Assembly (NCBI GenBank): GCA_963719005.1
Contig: CAVRAR010000001.1
Coordinates: 377,027 to 441,026 of the forward strand
Length of the DNA: 64,000 nt
Direction: 5' to 3'
Source of the DNA: G963675935 sp963719005
GTDB taxonomy: Bacteria > Planctomycetota > Planctomycetia > Pirellulales > Thermoguttaceae
Both the position numbers and the translations under genes were made by a program. Below the pieces are notes generated by a model that ran no database searches, was not told where the DNA came from, and saw only the letters and a program-made list of their open reading frames with translations. Each line of letters starts with the position of its first letter. Position 1 is the stretch's first letter. Shown here piece after piece: positions 8,312-18,016 of this stretch.

Positions 8312-9028
8312 TCAAAGTCCCTCGCCCCGTTCTTCGTTCCTCGTCTCCTCGTCATCCCGTCGCGCCGGCGGATGTTTGGCCGGCTTGGTCAGCGTGCGAT
8401 GAACTACCTGGGCAATGCGTTCGATTCGCGCGAGTAGAATTTCCGGATCTTCGGCCGCTTCGTCGCTCAGTCCGTGGCGCTCTAGTCCGTCGGTGAACGC
8501 CTTCATCGCCGCCTGCAAGAACTTGAACTTTGCCGTCAGGCCGGGCAGATCGCGGGTCTCCCAGTAGCCCCCTTCGTCGCGGACTTCGAGATTGGGGATG
8601 AACTCCCGCTTCAAGACGTCCAGCAATTCCACCAGGGCCACGTGCCCCTCGATCGGCCCAAACTGGGTCTTCACGAAGCACCACGGCGGCTCGGCGAGTT
8701 GCCCCTTCTCGGCCTCCTCGATCTCGACCAGATTGATGAGCCAGCCCTCGGGCGAAATCAACAAACTGGTCGTCTCTTGCCCCGGGAAGAGATTGAGGAT
8801 TATGCCGCGAACCACGCGGCGGTCGAAAAGGGGGACAGTCCCCCTTTGCCCGGACGGCCCGGAGGGTGCTTCGCACAAAGGGGGACTGTCCCCCTTTTCG
8901 ACCTCGGCCGTCCGCCATAGTTCCGCCTGACCGCCCAGTTCCAGCGCCAAATCGAGCACCCGATCCTCGAAATCCTCAATGCGATCCAAATCGGCCAGCG
9001 ATCCACGGTACGAAATCGTGACTCCCAT
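8312..9028 (-). CDS. Hypothetical protein carrying an in-frame palindromic insertion
   Basis: About 238 residues from an ATG at 9028 preceded by GGAGGAGAA. The N-terminus (MGVTISYRGSLADLDRIEDF) and the later part (ISPEGWLINLVEIEEAEKGQ) are compact, mixed alpha/beta and soluble. Between them, residues about 42-70 are encoded by a 75-bp palindrome (8825-8899), giving EKGDSPPL and RGTVPLFDR. The flanking text reads naturally across the insert (ELWRTAEVE then RRVVRGIIL), so the insert looks secondary. The C-terminus is Arg/Glu-rich. No family is recognised. Confidence 0.7.
   Translation of the reverse strand: MGVTISYRGSLADLDRIEDFEDRVLDLALELGGQAELWRTAEVEKGDSPPLCEAPSGPSGQRGTVPLFDRRVVRGIILNLFPGQETTSLLISPEGWLINLVEIEEAEKGQLAEPPWCFVKTQFGPIEGHVALVELLDVLKREFIPNLEVRDEGGYWETRDLPGLTAKFKFLQAAMKAFTDGLERHGLSDEAAEDPEILLARIERIAQVVHRTLTKPAKHPPARRDDEETRNEERGEGL
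8825..8899. repeat. GGGGGACAGTCCCCC palindromic element inside a CDS
   Basis: Two perfectly complementary 24-bp arms (8825-8848 and 8876-8899), each containing GGGGGACAGTCCCCC or its complement, flank a 27-bp spacer. The element stays in frame with the hypothetical gene. Related elements occur in actB (11827-11870) and in the PIG-L gene (36697-36753). Confidence 0.88.
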
Positions 9029-9173
9029 TTCTCCTCCACGGCGATGGTGGCGCAAAGTGCCCCAGTCAACATCCAATAAGAATAGCGGCTCTCGACCGGG
9101 GGAGCAACAAGCCGAGAGAAGGAATAACACGAAACCGTCCAAGGAACTCGTGACGGTTCAGTGGTTGGGTCGC

Positions 9174-9896
9174 TCAATACGAGAATACGACCGTGCCGGG
9201 AGAGATGGCGGCGAAAAGCTCGCCTTGGGCGACGACCTTCACCCCGCCGACCATGTCCTCCGGTTTCACCTTTGCTAGATGTGCGCAATGTCCGCACACC
9301 AGCACTCGTCCTCCCATGGCGACAAAATCGGCGAGCATCTTCTTGACTGGCGAAAATCCTTCGCACTTCAGTGCGGGATCGAGATCCTTGGCGGCGAAGA
9401 CGGGGGCCTCGACGTTCAGGAAGATGGTGGCGCCGCGGCCGTCCTTGATCGCCGACTGGGCCAACCCGATCGCCATCGCCACGGCGTGCAATTGGTCCTT
9501 GCCGCGCGTGACGTTGACGAGGATCGGCGGCTTCGCGTCAGCAACGGGAACGGCAAGACGCTGCTTGGCCGCCGCCAATTGTCCCTTGTAACCGGCGGCC
9601 GTTATGGCAGCCAGAATCTTCTCGGTCGGCACCTCAGACGGCGTCGCTACTACGACGGCTCGCTTGTCTTGCAGCGACACCTTGGCCGACTTCACGCCGG
9701 GAATCTTCGTGAGCACGTCGGTAATTGCATCGACGCAGCCTTGACAACTCATCCCCTCGACTGTAAATTCCCGCGATGATGCGGCCGCCGCTTTCTCGTC
9801 GTACCGCGGCTCACCAGAGTTGGCCAAGAGAACGGCCAGCGAGCCCCCGAGGAATGCCAGCACGCCGACAACCAGATAGGACAAAACCTTCGACAT
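9174..9896 (-). CDS. Membrane-anchored heavy-metal-associated (HMA) domain fused to a DsrE-like domain
   Basis: About 240 residues. A single N-terminal helix (5-25) acts as anchor or uncleaved signal. An HMA domain follows (about 42-105) with the metal-binding GMSCQGC (Cys51 and Cys54). The C-terminal DsrE/F-like domain (about 117-240) has HAVAMAIGLAQSA, GRGATIFLNVEAP and a conserved Cys in RVLVCGHCAH. HMA domains bind Cu+ or similar soft metals; DsrE-like proteins relay sulfur or act as small redox carriers. The fusion suggests a copper or sulfur handling protein facing the periplasm. It is divergent from the respiratory operon that needs copper. Start chosen at 9896 after GGAGAAG. The combined role is inferred. 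Confidence 0.8.
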   Translation of the reverse strand: MSKVLSYLVVGVLAFLGGSLAVLLANSGEPRYDEKAAAASSREFTVEGMSCQGCVDAITDVLTKIPGVKSAKVSLQDKRAVVVATPSEVPTEKILAAITAAGYKGQLAAAKQRLAVPVADAKPPILVNVTRGKDQLHAVAMAIGLAQSAIKDGRGATIFLNVEAPVFAAKDLDPALKCEGFSPVKKMLADFVAMGGRVLVCGHCAHLAKVKPEDMVGGVKVVAQGELFAAISPGTVVFSY

Positions 9897-10240
9897 GATC
9901 TTCTCCCGCAATTCAGGGTTTTCCGCGCAATCACCGTCATGGACTCGACCGCTCCGCCCACGCCGTCATTATTCATCACCGGCCACGGAAGTAAATAGCA
10001 TAGCCATCGGAATCGCATGAAGGCATCGGCGAAACGATCGCACGTGCAGGTTGCAGGTTGAGGAGCGGCGTGGAGCGGGAAGGCCGACGATCGAGAATCA
10101 TCATGGAAGAATGCACTAGCCCATTGTCAGTATTTCCCCGATGCACCGTTCGGGGAGCACGTGCTACCGTTTACTTTGGTTATGCGCCGTCGGTTTGCTG
10201 AAGTCACGTGTGAGCCCATTGCGGTGCGAGGGGTGCGTGA
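9897..10240. other. Intergenic region before the act operon
   Basis: 344 bp between divergent genes. It must hold the promoters of the HMA-DsrE gene and the act-cox operon, but I see no convincing -35/-10 pair, operator or small ORF. GCGAGGGG at about 10228 is the likely ribosome site of actA. Confidence 0.4.
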
Positions 10241-10900
10241 ATGCCGCAGGTTTTCCCCAGGAGTATGAACATCGTCGCCCGGGCGAGCCTCCTTGGCGGT
10301 CTTCTGCTGGCAGCGCTCTTCCTGTGGATAGGACTCGTATTCACGCGATCGTCTTACGGGACGGGCACGTCGTTGGCCGTTGTGCAACCGGTTCCGTTCA
10401 GCCACCAGCATCATGTCAGCGTTCTCGGCATCGATTGCCGCTATTGCCACACATCCGTCGAATACACCTCCTTCGCGGGGATACCGCCGACCAAGACGTG
10501 CATGAACTGCCATAGCCAAATCTGGGTCGGCAGCCAAATGCTGGAGCCGGTGCGTGAGAGCTATCGCACCGGCGAGTCGCTACGGTGGCGCCGCGTCTAC
10601 AGTCTGCCCGGCTTCGTCTATTTCGATCACAGCATTCACGTGCAGAAGGGCGTCGGCTGCTCGTCGTGTCACGGGCGGATCGATCAGATGCCGTTCACCT
10701 ACCAGCAGCCGACGCTTCTGATGGAATGGTGCCTCGATTGCCACCGCAATCCGGCCGGGCAGATTCGCCCGCGCGAAGAAGTCTTCAACATGCAGTATGA
10801 ATCGCCCCACAATCAACTCGAATTGGGCCGCAAGCTCGTTGAGCAATACGACGTGAAAGACACCGACAGTCTCACCAGTTGCACGACCTGCCACCGATGA
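10241..10900 (+). CDS. actA: Alternative complex III subunit ActA, pentaheme cytochrome c
   Basis: 219 residues with an N-terminal membrane anchor (about 11-33) and five CxxCH heme sites at residues 66, 87, 140, 164 and 214, the count expected for ActA. It sits on the periplasmic face and carries electrons from quinol oxidation toward a c-type acceptor or the oxidase. The start MPQVFPRS is the form typical of ActA, so I keep the ATG at 10241, which has GAGGGG upstream; the inner ATG at 10265 lies only one base after its AGGAG. The stop overlaps the actB start (ATGA). Confidence 0.93.
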   Translation: MPQVFPRSMNIVARASLLGGLLLAALFLWIGLVFTRSSYGTGTSLAVVQPVPFSHQHHVSVLGIDCRYCHTSVEYTSFAGIPPTKTCMNCHSQIWVGSQMLEPVRESYRTGESLRWRRVYSLPGFVYFDHSIHVQKGVGCSSCHGRIDQMPFTYQQPTLLMEWCLDCHRNPAGQIRPREEVFNMQYESPHNQLELGRKLVEQYDVKDTDSLTSCTTCHR

Positions 10901-13900
10901 ACAGCCGAAAAGAGCTTAGGACCGACGAATCAATGACTGTCGGAATGTCGCCTTTCGCTCCACGAAAGAAGGCGGCTTTCGCGGAGCGAAAGGCGACACT
11001 GGCCGCCATCGAGTGCCGCACGGGGGCCGACGCGCGACGCCGCTACTGGCGCAGCCTGGAGGAGCTGGCCGGCAACGAAGCCTTCCAGGAGGTGATGCGG
11101 CGGGAGTTTCCCGAGCAGGCAGCGGACTGGAGCGACGGGTTCAGCCGCCGCCAATTCCTGGCGTTGATGGGAGCGTCGCTGGCGCTGGCCGGCTTGACGG
11201 GATGTTCGGTGAAGTCGGCCCCGTCAACCGACATCGTCCCCTACGTCAAACCACCTGAGGAGGTCGTGCCGGGCAGGCCGCTGTTCTTTGCCACCACGAT
11301 GACTTTCGCCGGCGGCGCGGCCGGACTGCTGGTGGAAAGTCACACCGGAAGGCCCACCAAGATCGAGGGCAACCCCGACCACCCTGCCAGCCGCGGCGCC
11401 ACCGACATCTTCCACCAGGCCTCGATTCTGACACTCTACGACCCCGACCGCGCTCAGACGGTCAGCCATTCCGGCAGAGCCCACACCTGGGCCGACGCCG
11501 CGGCAGTCATTCGCGAGGCCATGCAGAAGCAGCGCAAGAGCGGCGGAGCGGGATTTCGTCTGCTAACCGAGACCATCGTTTCGCCAACGCTCGCCCGGCA
11601 AATCGAATCACTCTTGAAAGACTTGCCGCAGGCGAAATGGCACGTCTACGAGCCCATCCATCGCGACACGGCCTGGCGTGGCGCCCAAATGGCCTTCGGC
11701 GAGGCGGTCAATCCCGTCTACGACTTCCGCAACGCTGACGTGGTTCTCTCGCTCGATGCCGACTTCTTGCAGTGCAGCCCCGGCAGCCTTTCCTACGCGG
11801 CCGACTTCATGGCCCGGCGGCGAGCAGGGGACTGTCCCGATTTTCGCGTCAGCGAAAATGGGACTGTCCCCTTTGCCGGGATTCGAGCAGTGACGAGAGA
11901 AAAGGATGCCGCAGCCGTGAAGATGAACCGGCTGTACGTGGCCGAAACCGCGGTGAGCTGCACGGGGGCCAAGGCCGATCACCGCCTGGCCTTGCGGCCC
12001 GGCGAGATTGAGAGTCTCGCCCGAGCGGTGGCGAGCAAGCTCGACGTAATAAAGGGCGACGATGCCGCCGGCCCGTTCGAGCATTGGGCCGCCGCCGTGG
12101 CCAAGGATCTCGACGCGCATCGCGGCCGCTGTCTGGTGCTGGCCGGAGACCGCCAGCCGCCGGTGGTCCATTTGCTCGCTCACGCCCTGAACGACCGTCT
12201 CGGCAACGTCGGCAAGACCGTGACCTACACCGCTCCCGTGGATGTGAAGCCGGACGATCGGACCGAGTCGCTCCGCGAGCTGGTTCGGGACATGGAGCAG
12301 CAGCGTGTCGAATTCCTCATGATTCTCGGCGGCAACCCGGTCTACAACGCACCGGCCGATTTCCAGTTCGAAGAACGTCTGCAAAACGTGCCGTTGCGGA
12401 TTCATCACGGCCTTTATGCGGATGAGACCTCGCACCAGTGCCAGTGGCACCTGCCAGAGACGCATTACCTGGAGGCGTGGAGCGACGCCAGGGCGTATGA
12501 CGGGACGGCATCGATCGTGCAACCGCTGATTGAGCCGTTGTATCAGGGCCGCTCGGCGCACGAAGTGGTGGCCCTGCTGGCAGACCAACAAGAGACTCCC
12601 GGCCGCGAGATCGTCCAATCGCATTGGCGCGATCAGTGGAAGCGCCACCACAAGGAAGGGAGCTTCGAGCAGTTCTGGGAGAAGGCCCTGCACGACGGCG
12701 TCATCCCCGACACCGCCTTCAAGCCCAAGTCGGTGCAACTCAGGAACGACTGGCAGAAATCTCTCAAGTCCGCTGATCGAGGCGCGGGAACGGAAGGCCT
12801 GGAAATCGCGTTCGAGCCAGATCCGACGATCTACGACGGTTCATGGGCCAACAACGGCTGGCTGCAAGAATTGCCCAAGCCGCTGACGAAGCTCACCTGG
12901 GGTAATGCCGCCATTATGAGCCCCGCCACCGCCGAGCAGCTTGGCATAAAGCCGGGCAGCTACGCCCACGGCGGCGAACACGGCGGATATCACATGCCCG
13001 TCGTCGAATTGTCGCTCGACGGCCGCAGCGTGCGGGCGCCGGCCTGGATCATGCCGGGCCATGCCGATCGCACCGTTACGGTGTATCTTGGTCATGGTCG
13101 CGAACATGCCGGCCGCGTCGGCGGAACGGAGGGGCAGACCGTGGGCTTCAACGCGTACCGGCTACGCTCGGCCGATCAACCGTGGTTCGCCGCCGGGCTG
13201 CGGGTGGCAAAAACATCCGAAATGGAAGTGGTCGTTTGCACGCAAGCACATCAGTCGATGGAAGGCCGCGAGCCCGTTCGCTCTGCGACACTGGCCGAAT
13301 ATCGCGCGAATCCCCTCTTTGCCGCCAAGACGGAACTGGAGAAGGAGCATCCGGAAATCAAGGAGCCGCGGCAATCAATCACGCTCTACGAGCCGTTCGA
13401 CTACGCTCCGCCAAAACACCGCTGGGGGATGGTCATCGACCTGACCGCCTGCATCGGTTGTCACGCTTGCGTGGTGGCGTGTCAGGCCGAGAACAACATC
13501 GCCGTGGTGGGCAAGGAACAGGTGTCGCGCGGCCGCGAGATGCACTGGCTTCGCATCGATCGCTACATCGAGGGAACGCCCGACGATCCCCGCGGCTTCC
13601 ATTTTCAACCGGTGCCCTGCATGCACTGCGAGAATGCCCCCTGCGAGTACGTTTGTCCGGTCGAAGCCACGGTTCACGGTTCCGAGGGGCTCAACGAGAT
13701 GGTGTACAACCGCTGCGTCGGCACGCGGTTCTGCTCGAACAACTGCCCCTATAAGGTGCGGCGGTTCAATTTCTTTCTATTCTCCGACTACGAGACGCCC
13801 AGCCGGCGGCTGCAATACAATCCCGACGTGACGGTCCGCTCGCGCGGCGTGATGGAGAAGTGCAGTTATTGCGTGCAGCGCATCCGTCATGCCGAGATCG

Positions 13901-14131
13901 ACACGCAGACGCACAAGCGGCCGCTGGTCGACGGCGAGGTGCTGACCGCCTGTCAGGCCGCCTGCCCCGTGGGAGCAATCGTCTTCGGCGATCTGAACGA
14001 CCCCAAGAGCAAAGTGAGGAAATGCGCAGGATTCACCGCTTGACTACGCGCTGTTGGGCAACTTGAACACCAACCCGCGAACGACTTACTTGGCCGAACT
14101 GCGGAATCCAAACCCCGAAATCGAAGCCTAG
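10897..14131 (+). CDS. actB: Alternative complex III subunit ActB (molybdopterin-like plus iron-sulfur), with a late frameshift
   Basis: The frame as given stops at 14043 (1048 residues). A Tat motif SRRQFLALMG (about 83) with LTGC just after is followed by a molybdopterin-oxidoreductase-like domain and a ferredoxin-like domain with CIGCHACVVAC, CMHCENAPC, CSNNCPYK and CQAACPVG, binding several FeS clusters. The family C-terminus (DYALLGNLNTNPRTTYLAEL) is present one frame over and ends at 14131, 4 bp before actC. Deleting one A near 14020-14022 restores SKVRNAQDSPLDYALL. Two palindromic inserts lie in frame (10946-10998 and 11827-11870). ActB forms the peripheral arm that oxidises quinol with ActA and ActC. 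Confidence 0.9.
10946..10998. repeat. TGTCGCCTTTCGCTC inverted repeat in the actB N-terminus
   Basis: Perfect 15-bp arms (TGTCGCCTTTCGCTC and its complement) enclose a 23-bp loop. It encodes SPFAPRKKAAFAERKAT in the actB frame, upstream of the Tat motif and in a region that should be poorly constrained. Confidence 0.8.
11827..11870. repeat. GGGGACTGTCCC palindromic element inside actB
   Basis: An approximately 44-bp palindrome GGGGACTGTCCCGATTTTCG ... GGGACTGTCCCC inserts the peptide GDCPDFRVSENGTVP into ActB. The PIG-L gene has a near-identical element in the same frame and orientation. Confidence 0.88.
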
Positions 14132-14135
14132 CCCT

Positions 14136-15548
14136 ATGTCAACCGTCGCTCAACAGCCCGGAAACGAGAACGGGCCGGCCCCTCTGGGCGTGGATCGGCC
14201 GAACTACGTGCCAATCGGCCACGATCTGACCTCGGTGACCGAGAAGATCAGCGCCCTGGTGCTCACCCGGCCCACCGGCCTCGGCTGGCTCGGATGTTTC
14301 GGCTTCAGCAATGGCTTGGTCGTCATGCTCCTCGCTGTGGTTGCCTACCTCTTGATCGTCGGCGTGGGCATTTGGGGAATTCAGATCCCGAACGGCTGGG
14401 GTTTCGCCATCACCGACTTCGTCTGGTGGATCGGAATCGGTCACGCCGGAACGCTGATCTCGGCTTTTCTGCTGCTGATGCACCAGAGATGGCGGACCTC
14501 GATCAATCGCATCGCCGAGGCGATGACGATCTTCGCGGTGATGTGTGCGGGGCTGTTTCCCTTGCTCCACCTGGGCCGTCCCTGGTTCTTCTATTGGCTG
14601 CTGCCGTACGCCAACACCATGACCCTCTGGCCTCAGTTCCGCAGCGCCTTGATCTATGACGTGTTCGCCGTGAGCACCTATTTCACCGTGTCGCTCCTGT
14701 TTTGGTACATGGGCATGATTCCCGACTTGGCGACGCTGCGCGACCGCGCGAAGGGCCGCCTGGCCCAGGTCGCTTACGGCATGTTGGCCCTGGGCTGGCG
14801 GAACTCGGCCCGGCATTGGCAGCGCTTCGAGATGGCGTATCTTCTTCTGGCCGGGCTCGCCACACCCTTGGTGATCTCGGTGCATTCGGTGGTGAGCGCC
14901 GACTTCGCCGTCTCGGTGATGCCGGCGTGGCACGAAACGGTCTTTCCCCCCTATTTCGTCGCCGGGGCCATTTTTTCCGGGTTCGCGATGGTGCTGCTCC
15001 TCTGCATCCCGATCCGCCATTTCTATCGCCTGAAGGAATTCATCACACTCGATCATCTCGACGTGATGGCCAAGTTGGTGCTGGCCACGAGCCTGTTGAC
15101 TTCCTTCGGCTATCTGAGCGAACAATCGCTGTCGTGGTACGCGCACGACGACGTCGAGTGGTACACCTACTGGTTCCGGCTTTCCGGTTTCGGTCAATAT
15201 GCCTACCTCACCTGGCTCCTCTTCTTCTGCAACACGATTGTGCCCCAGGTGTTCTGGTTCCGGCGGCTGCGCCGCAAGGAATGGGTGCTGGCGATCGTCT
15301 CCTTGCTGGTGTTGCTGGGAATGTGGCTGGAACGTTTCATGATCATTTCGACGAGCCTAAGCCGCGACTATTTGCCGTCCTCGTGGGGATTCTTCACACC
15401 GACCATCTGGGATTTCCTGACGTTCTTCGGATCCGTCGGGGTGTTCTTGGCGGCGTTCCTGCTGTTCGCCCGGCTGGCGCCGATCCTCTCGATGTCCGAG
15501 ACGCGGGCCTTGTTGCCCGGCGCGCACGGTCCGGAGGTGGGACGATGA
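14136..15548 (+). CDS. actC: Alternative complex III subunit ActC (NrfD/PsrC-like membrane quinol site)
   Basis: 470 residues with about ten transmembrane helices, of the NrfD/PsrC family. Recognisable segments include FVWWIGIGHAGTLISAFLLL and LGRPWFFYWLLPY, with conserved His and Arg residues near the P side. It anchors ActB and forms a quinol-oxidation site. It starts 4 bp after the restored actB stop, which supports that longer actB frame. Its stop overlaps actD (ATGA). Length fits ActC. Confidence 0.93.
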   Translation: MSTVAQQPGNENGPAPLGVDRPNYVPIGHDLTSVTEKISALVLTRPTGLGWLGCFGFSNGLVVMLLAVVAYLLIVGVGIWGIQIPNGWGFAITDFVWWIGIGHAGTLISAFLLLMHQRWRTSINRIAEAMTIFAVMCAGLFPLLHLGRPWFFYWLLPYANTMTLWPQFRSALIYDVFAVSTYFTVSLLFWYMGMIPDLATLRDRAKGRLAQVAYGMLALGWRNSARHWQRFEMAYLLLAGLATPLVISVHSVVSADFAVSVMPAWHETVFPPYFVAGAIFSGFAMVLLLCIPIRHFYRLKEFITLDHLDVMAKLVLATSLLTSFGYLSEQSLSWYAHDDVEWYTYWFRLSGFGQYAYLTWLLFFCNTIVPQVFWFRRLRRKEWVLAIVSLLVLLGMWLERFMIISTSLSRDYLPSSWGFFTPTIWDFLTFFGSVGVFLAAFLLFARLAPILSMSETRALLPGAHGPEVGR

Positions 15549-16093
15549 GAGTGAAACCTCCGATCCACGGCCTGATGGCGGAATTCCTCACTGCCGACGA
15601 AGTCCTCGCCGCCGCCCAGGCCGCGCGGAAGGCCGGCTACCGCGACATGGACGCCTACACGCCCTATCCGGTCGAGGGCCTGGCTGCCGAACTGGGAATG
15701 CGAAACAATCGCGTCCCCTTCGTCGTCTTGATGGGCGGCCTGGTCGGCGCGGGCGCTGGGTTCTTCATGCAGTATTATTCGATGGCGATCCGGTATACGT
15801 TCAACGTCGGTGGCCGACCGTACAACAGTTGGCCGGTGTTCATCCCGATCACGTTCGAGATGCTGATCCTGGTGGGAGCGCTTGCCGCGTTTCTGGGGAT
15901 GATGTTGCTCAACGGCCTGCCGCGGCCGCATCACCCGGTCTTCAATGTGCCGCAGTTCGCCCGGTCGAGCCAGGACCGTTTCTTCCTCTGCATCGAAGCG
16001 ACGGACATTCAGTTCGATCGCCGGGTCACGGCCGAGTTCCTGGCCACGCTCAATCCGCACGGCCAGGTTATCGAGGTGCCGCATGAAGCCTAA
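15545..16093 (+). CDS. actD: Alternative complex III subunit ActD
   Basis: 182 residues. A soluble N-terminal part (about 1-58, including AGYRDMDAYTPYPVEGL) is followed by two helices (about 60-80 and 98-122) and a C-terminal FFLCIEATDIQFDR segment, all typical of ActD (DUF3341 family). It is a membrane subunit without cofactors. The ATG overlaps the actC stop, and the stop overlaps actE by 11 nt. Confidence 0.92.
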   Translation: MRVKPPIHGLMAEFLTADEVLAAAQAARKAGYRDMDAYTPYPVEGLAAELGMRNNRVPFVVLMGGLVGAGAGFFMQYYSMAIRYTFNVGGRPYNSWPVFIPITFEMLILVGALAAFLGMMLLNGLPRPHHPVFNVPQFARSSQDRFFLCIEATDIQFDRRVTAEFLATLNPHGQVIEVPHEA

Positions 16094-16811
16094 GACGCCA
16101 CAGCGCCGATGCCGCCGCTCATTTCCGCGTTTCGCGGCGGTGATCGCACTGCTCCTGTTCACCGGCTGCCAGCAGAAGATGGCCGACCAGCCGAGCTATA
16201 AAGAGTTGGCGCCGTGCGACTTCTTCGCCGACGGCCGTTCCGAGCGGCCGGCGGTTCCCGGCACGGTGGCCCGCGGGCATTTGCAAACGGACGTCGCCCT
16301 GTGCACCGGCCGACGCGAGGGAAAGAACGGCGAGCCGCTCGGCGCCGTGTCGCCCGCCGCCGTTCAGCCGCCGCCGAATTCTGCCGAAGAAACGAAGGCC
16401 AGAAAGGCCCAGTACGACGATTTTGTCGATACGTTCCCATTCCCGATGACCGAAACGGTTCTCGAACGCGGCTATCAGCGCTATACGATCTATTGTGCGA
16501 TCTGCCACGATCCGTTGGGCACGGGACATGGCAAGATCGTCGAACGCGGCTATACTGCCCCGCCCTCGTATCACATCAAGCGGTTGCGCGACGTGCCGCC
16601 CGGCTACCTGTTCGCCGTGATCAGTGAGGGCTACGGGTCGATGCCGTCCTATTCCGCTCAAATCCCCCTGCGCGATCGCTGGGCGATCGCCGGCTACATT
16701 CGCGCGCTCCAGGCGAGCCAACATTTCCCCAAGGTGGACATTTCCGGCGAAATGCGGCGTCAATGGAACAAACAGGACGCCGCGGCAACGGCAGGAGGAA
16801 AATCGCCATGA
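16083..16811 (+). CDS. actE: Alternative complex III subunit ActE, monoheme cytochrome c lipoprotein
   Basis: 242 residues. An N-terminal lipoprotein signal ends in LLLFTGC. One heme site, CAICH, lies near residue 138, with a possible distal Met in GSMPSYSAQIP. It is a periplasmic electron carrier of the Act complex. The start at ATG 16083 lies inside the actD stop region, and the stop overlaps the actF ATG (ATGA). This tight coupling supports one operon. Confidence 0.92.
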   Translation: MKPKTPQRRCRRSFPRFAAVIALLLFTGCQQKMADQPSYKELAPCDFFADGRSERPAVPGTVARGHLQTDVALCTGRREGKNGEPLGAVSPAAVQPPPNSAEETKARKAQYDDFVDTFPFPMTETVLERGYQRYTIYCAICHDPLGTGHGKIVERGYTAPPSYHIKRLRDVPPGYLFAVISEGYGSMPSYSAQIPLRDRWAIAGYIRALQASQHFPKVDISGEMRRQWNKQDAAATAGGKSP

Positions 16812-18016
16812 TTGCCGATCGGGCGGACATTGGCCGTTGGCAGCGATGGTCCCTCTGGATCGGAGTCTGTTCGCTCGCCGTCTCCGCAATCGGTGCGGCA
16901 TTCGCTCCGGCGCCGTTCTTCCGTGCATACCTCGCGGCCTATCTCTTCTACCTTGGCATTCCGTTGGGCTCGATGGTCATGTTGATGGCCTATCACCTGA
17001 CCTGCGGCAGTTGGGGGCTGTTGCTTCGCCGGATTCTCGAAGCTGCCACGAGCACGCTGCCGCTGCTGGCCGTGCTTTTTCTGCCGATTGCCCTCGGGGT
17101 CGGCTACATCTATATCTGGGCGCAGCCGGACGTGGTCGCCGCCAGCCCGAAGCTCCAATATCAGCAGTTCTACCTCCGCCCGAGCTATTTCTGGATTCGG
17201 GCCGCGGTGTATTTTGCTCTCTGGATAGGGATCGCACTACTGCTACGTCACTGGTCGCGCAAAGAAGACCAAACCGGCGACCCCCGGCTGGCGTGGAAGA
17301 GCCAGCGGCTCAGCGGCTTCGGCGCGGTGATCTACGGCATCAGCATCCATTTCGCGTCGGTCGATTGGGGCATGTCGCTTATGCCGGCCTTCCATTCGTC
17401 GATGTGGGGGCCGTTATTCGCCGCGGGAGAGCTGCTCTCGGCGATGGCCTTCGCGCTGATTGTGCTGGCCTGCCTGATCGACCGGCCGCCCTTGGGCGAA
17501 GTGGCGTCGCGAAAGGTACGGCACGATCTGGCAAGCCTGCTCCTGACGCTGCTGATCGTCTGGGCGTACCTGGCCTGGTTCCAGTTCATGCTCATCTGGA
17601 TCGCCAACATGCAGGTAGACGTCATCTGGTATGTTCCGCGAACCAGCGTCGGCTGGAATGCCTTAATGTGGGCAGTTTTCGCGTTGAACTTCGTGATTCC
17701 CTTCTTCCTACTGCTGATGCGGCCGGTCAAGCGAAACAGCACGCTGGTGGCGTGGATCGCGGCCCTGATTCTCGTCATGCAACTTGTGTTCATGTACTAC
17801 CAGACGATGCCCGGGCTGTCGGGCGGCGTCGCCGAGCACTGGATGGATCCCTTTATCATTGTCGGGATCGGCGGAATCTGGCTGGCGTGCTTCCTGTGGC
17901 AATTGCAGCGGCGGCCGCTGTTGGCGCCGAACGATTACAATCGAGCCGCAGCTTTGCACCTCCGTCATCTTGACGAAGAAGAAGCGGCGCGAGAAGAGAG
18001 TCTTGTGTATGGATGA
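16808..18016 (+). CDS. actF: Alternative complex III subunit ActF (NrfD-like)
   Basis: 402 residues with about ten helices, related to ActC. Segments include YLFYLGIPLGSMVMLMAYHL and IHFASVDWGMSLMPAFHSSMWGPLF (the latter split by loops). In characterised ACIII, ActF is the second membrane scaffold and lacks a clear quinol site. The ATG at 16808 overlaps the actE stop. The last codons overlap the next small gene by 8 nt. Confidence 0.92.
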   Translation: MIADRADIGRWQRWSLWIGVCSLAVSAIGAAFAPAPFFRAYLAAYLFYLGIPLGSMVMLMAYHLTCGSWGLLLRRILEAATSTLPLLAVLFLPIALGVGYIYIWAQPDVVAASPKLQYQQFYLRPSYFWIRAAVYFALWIGIALLLRHWSRKEDQTGDPRLAWKSQRLSGFGAVIYGISIHFASVDWGMSLMPAFHSSMWGPLFAAGELLSAMAFALIVLACLIDRPPLGEVASRKVRHDLASLLLTLLIVWAYLAWFQFMLIWIANMQVDVIWYVPRTSVGWNALMWAVFALNFVIPFFLLLMRPVKRNSTLVAWIAALILVMQLVFMYYQTMPGLSGGVAEHWMDPFIIVGIGGIWLACFLWQLQRRPLLAPNDYNRAAALHLRHLDEEEAAREESLVYG

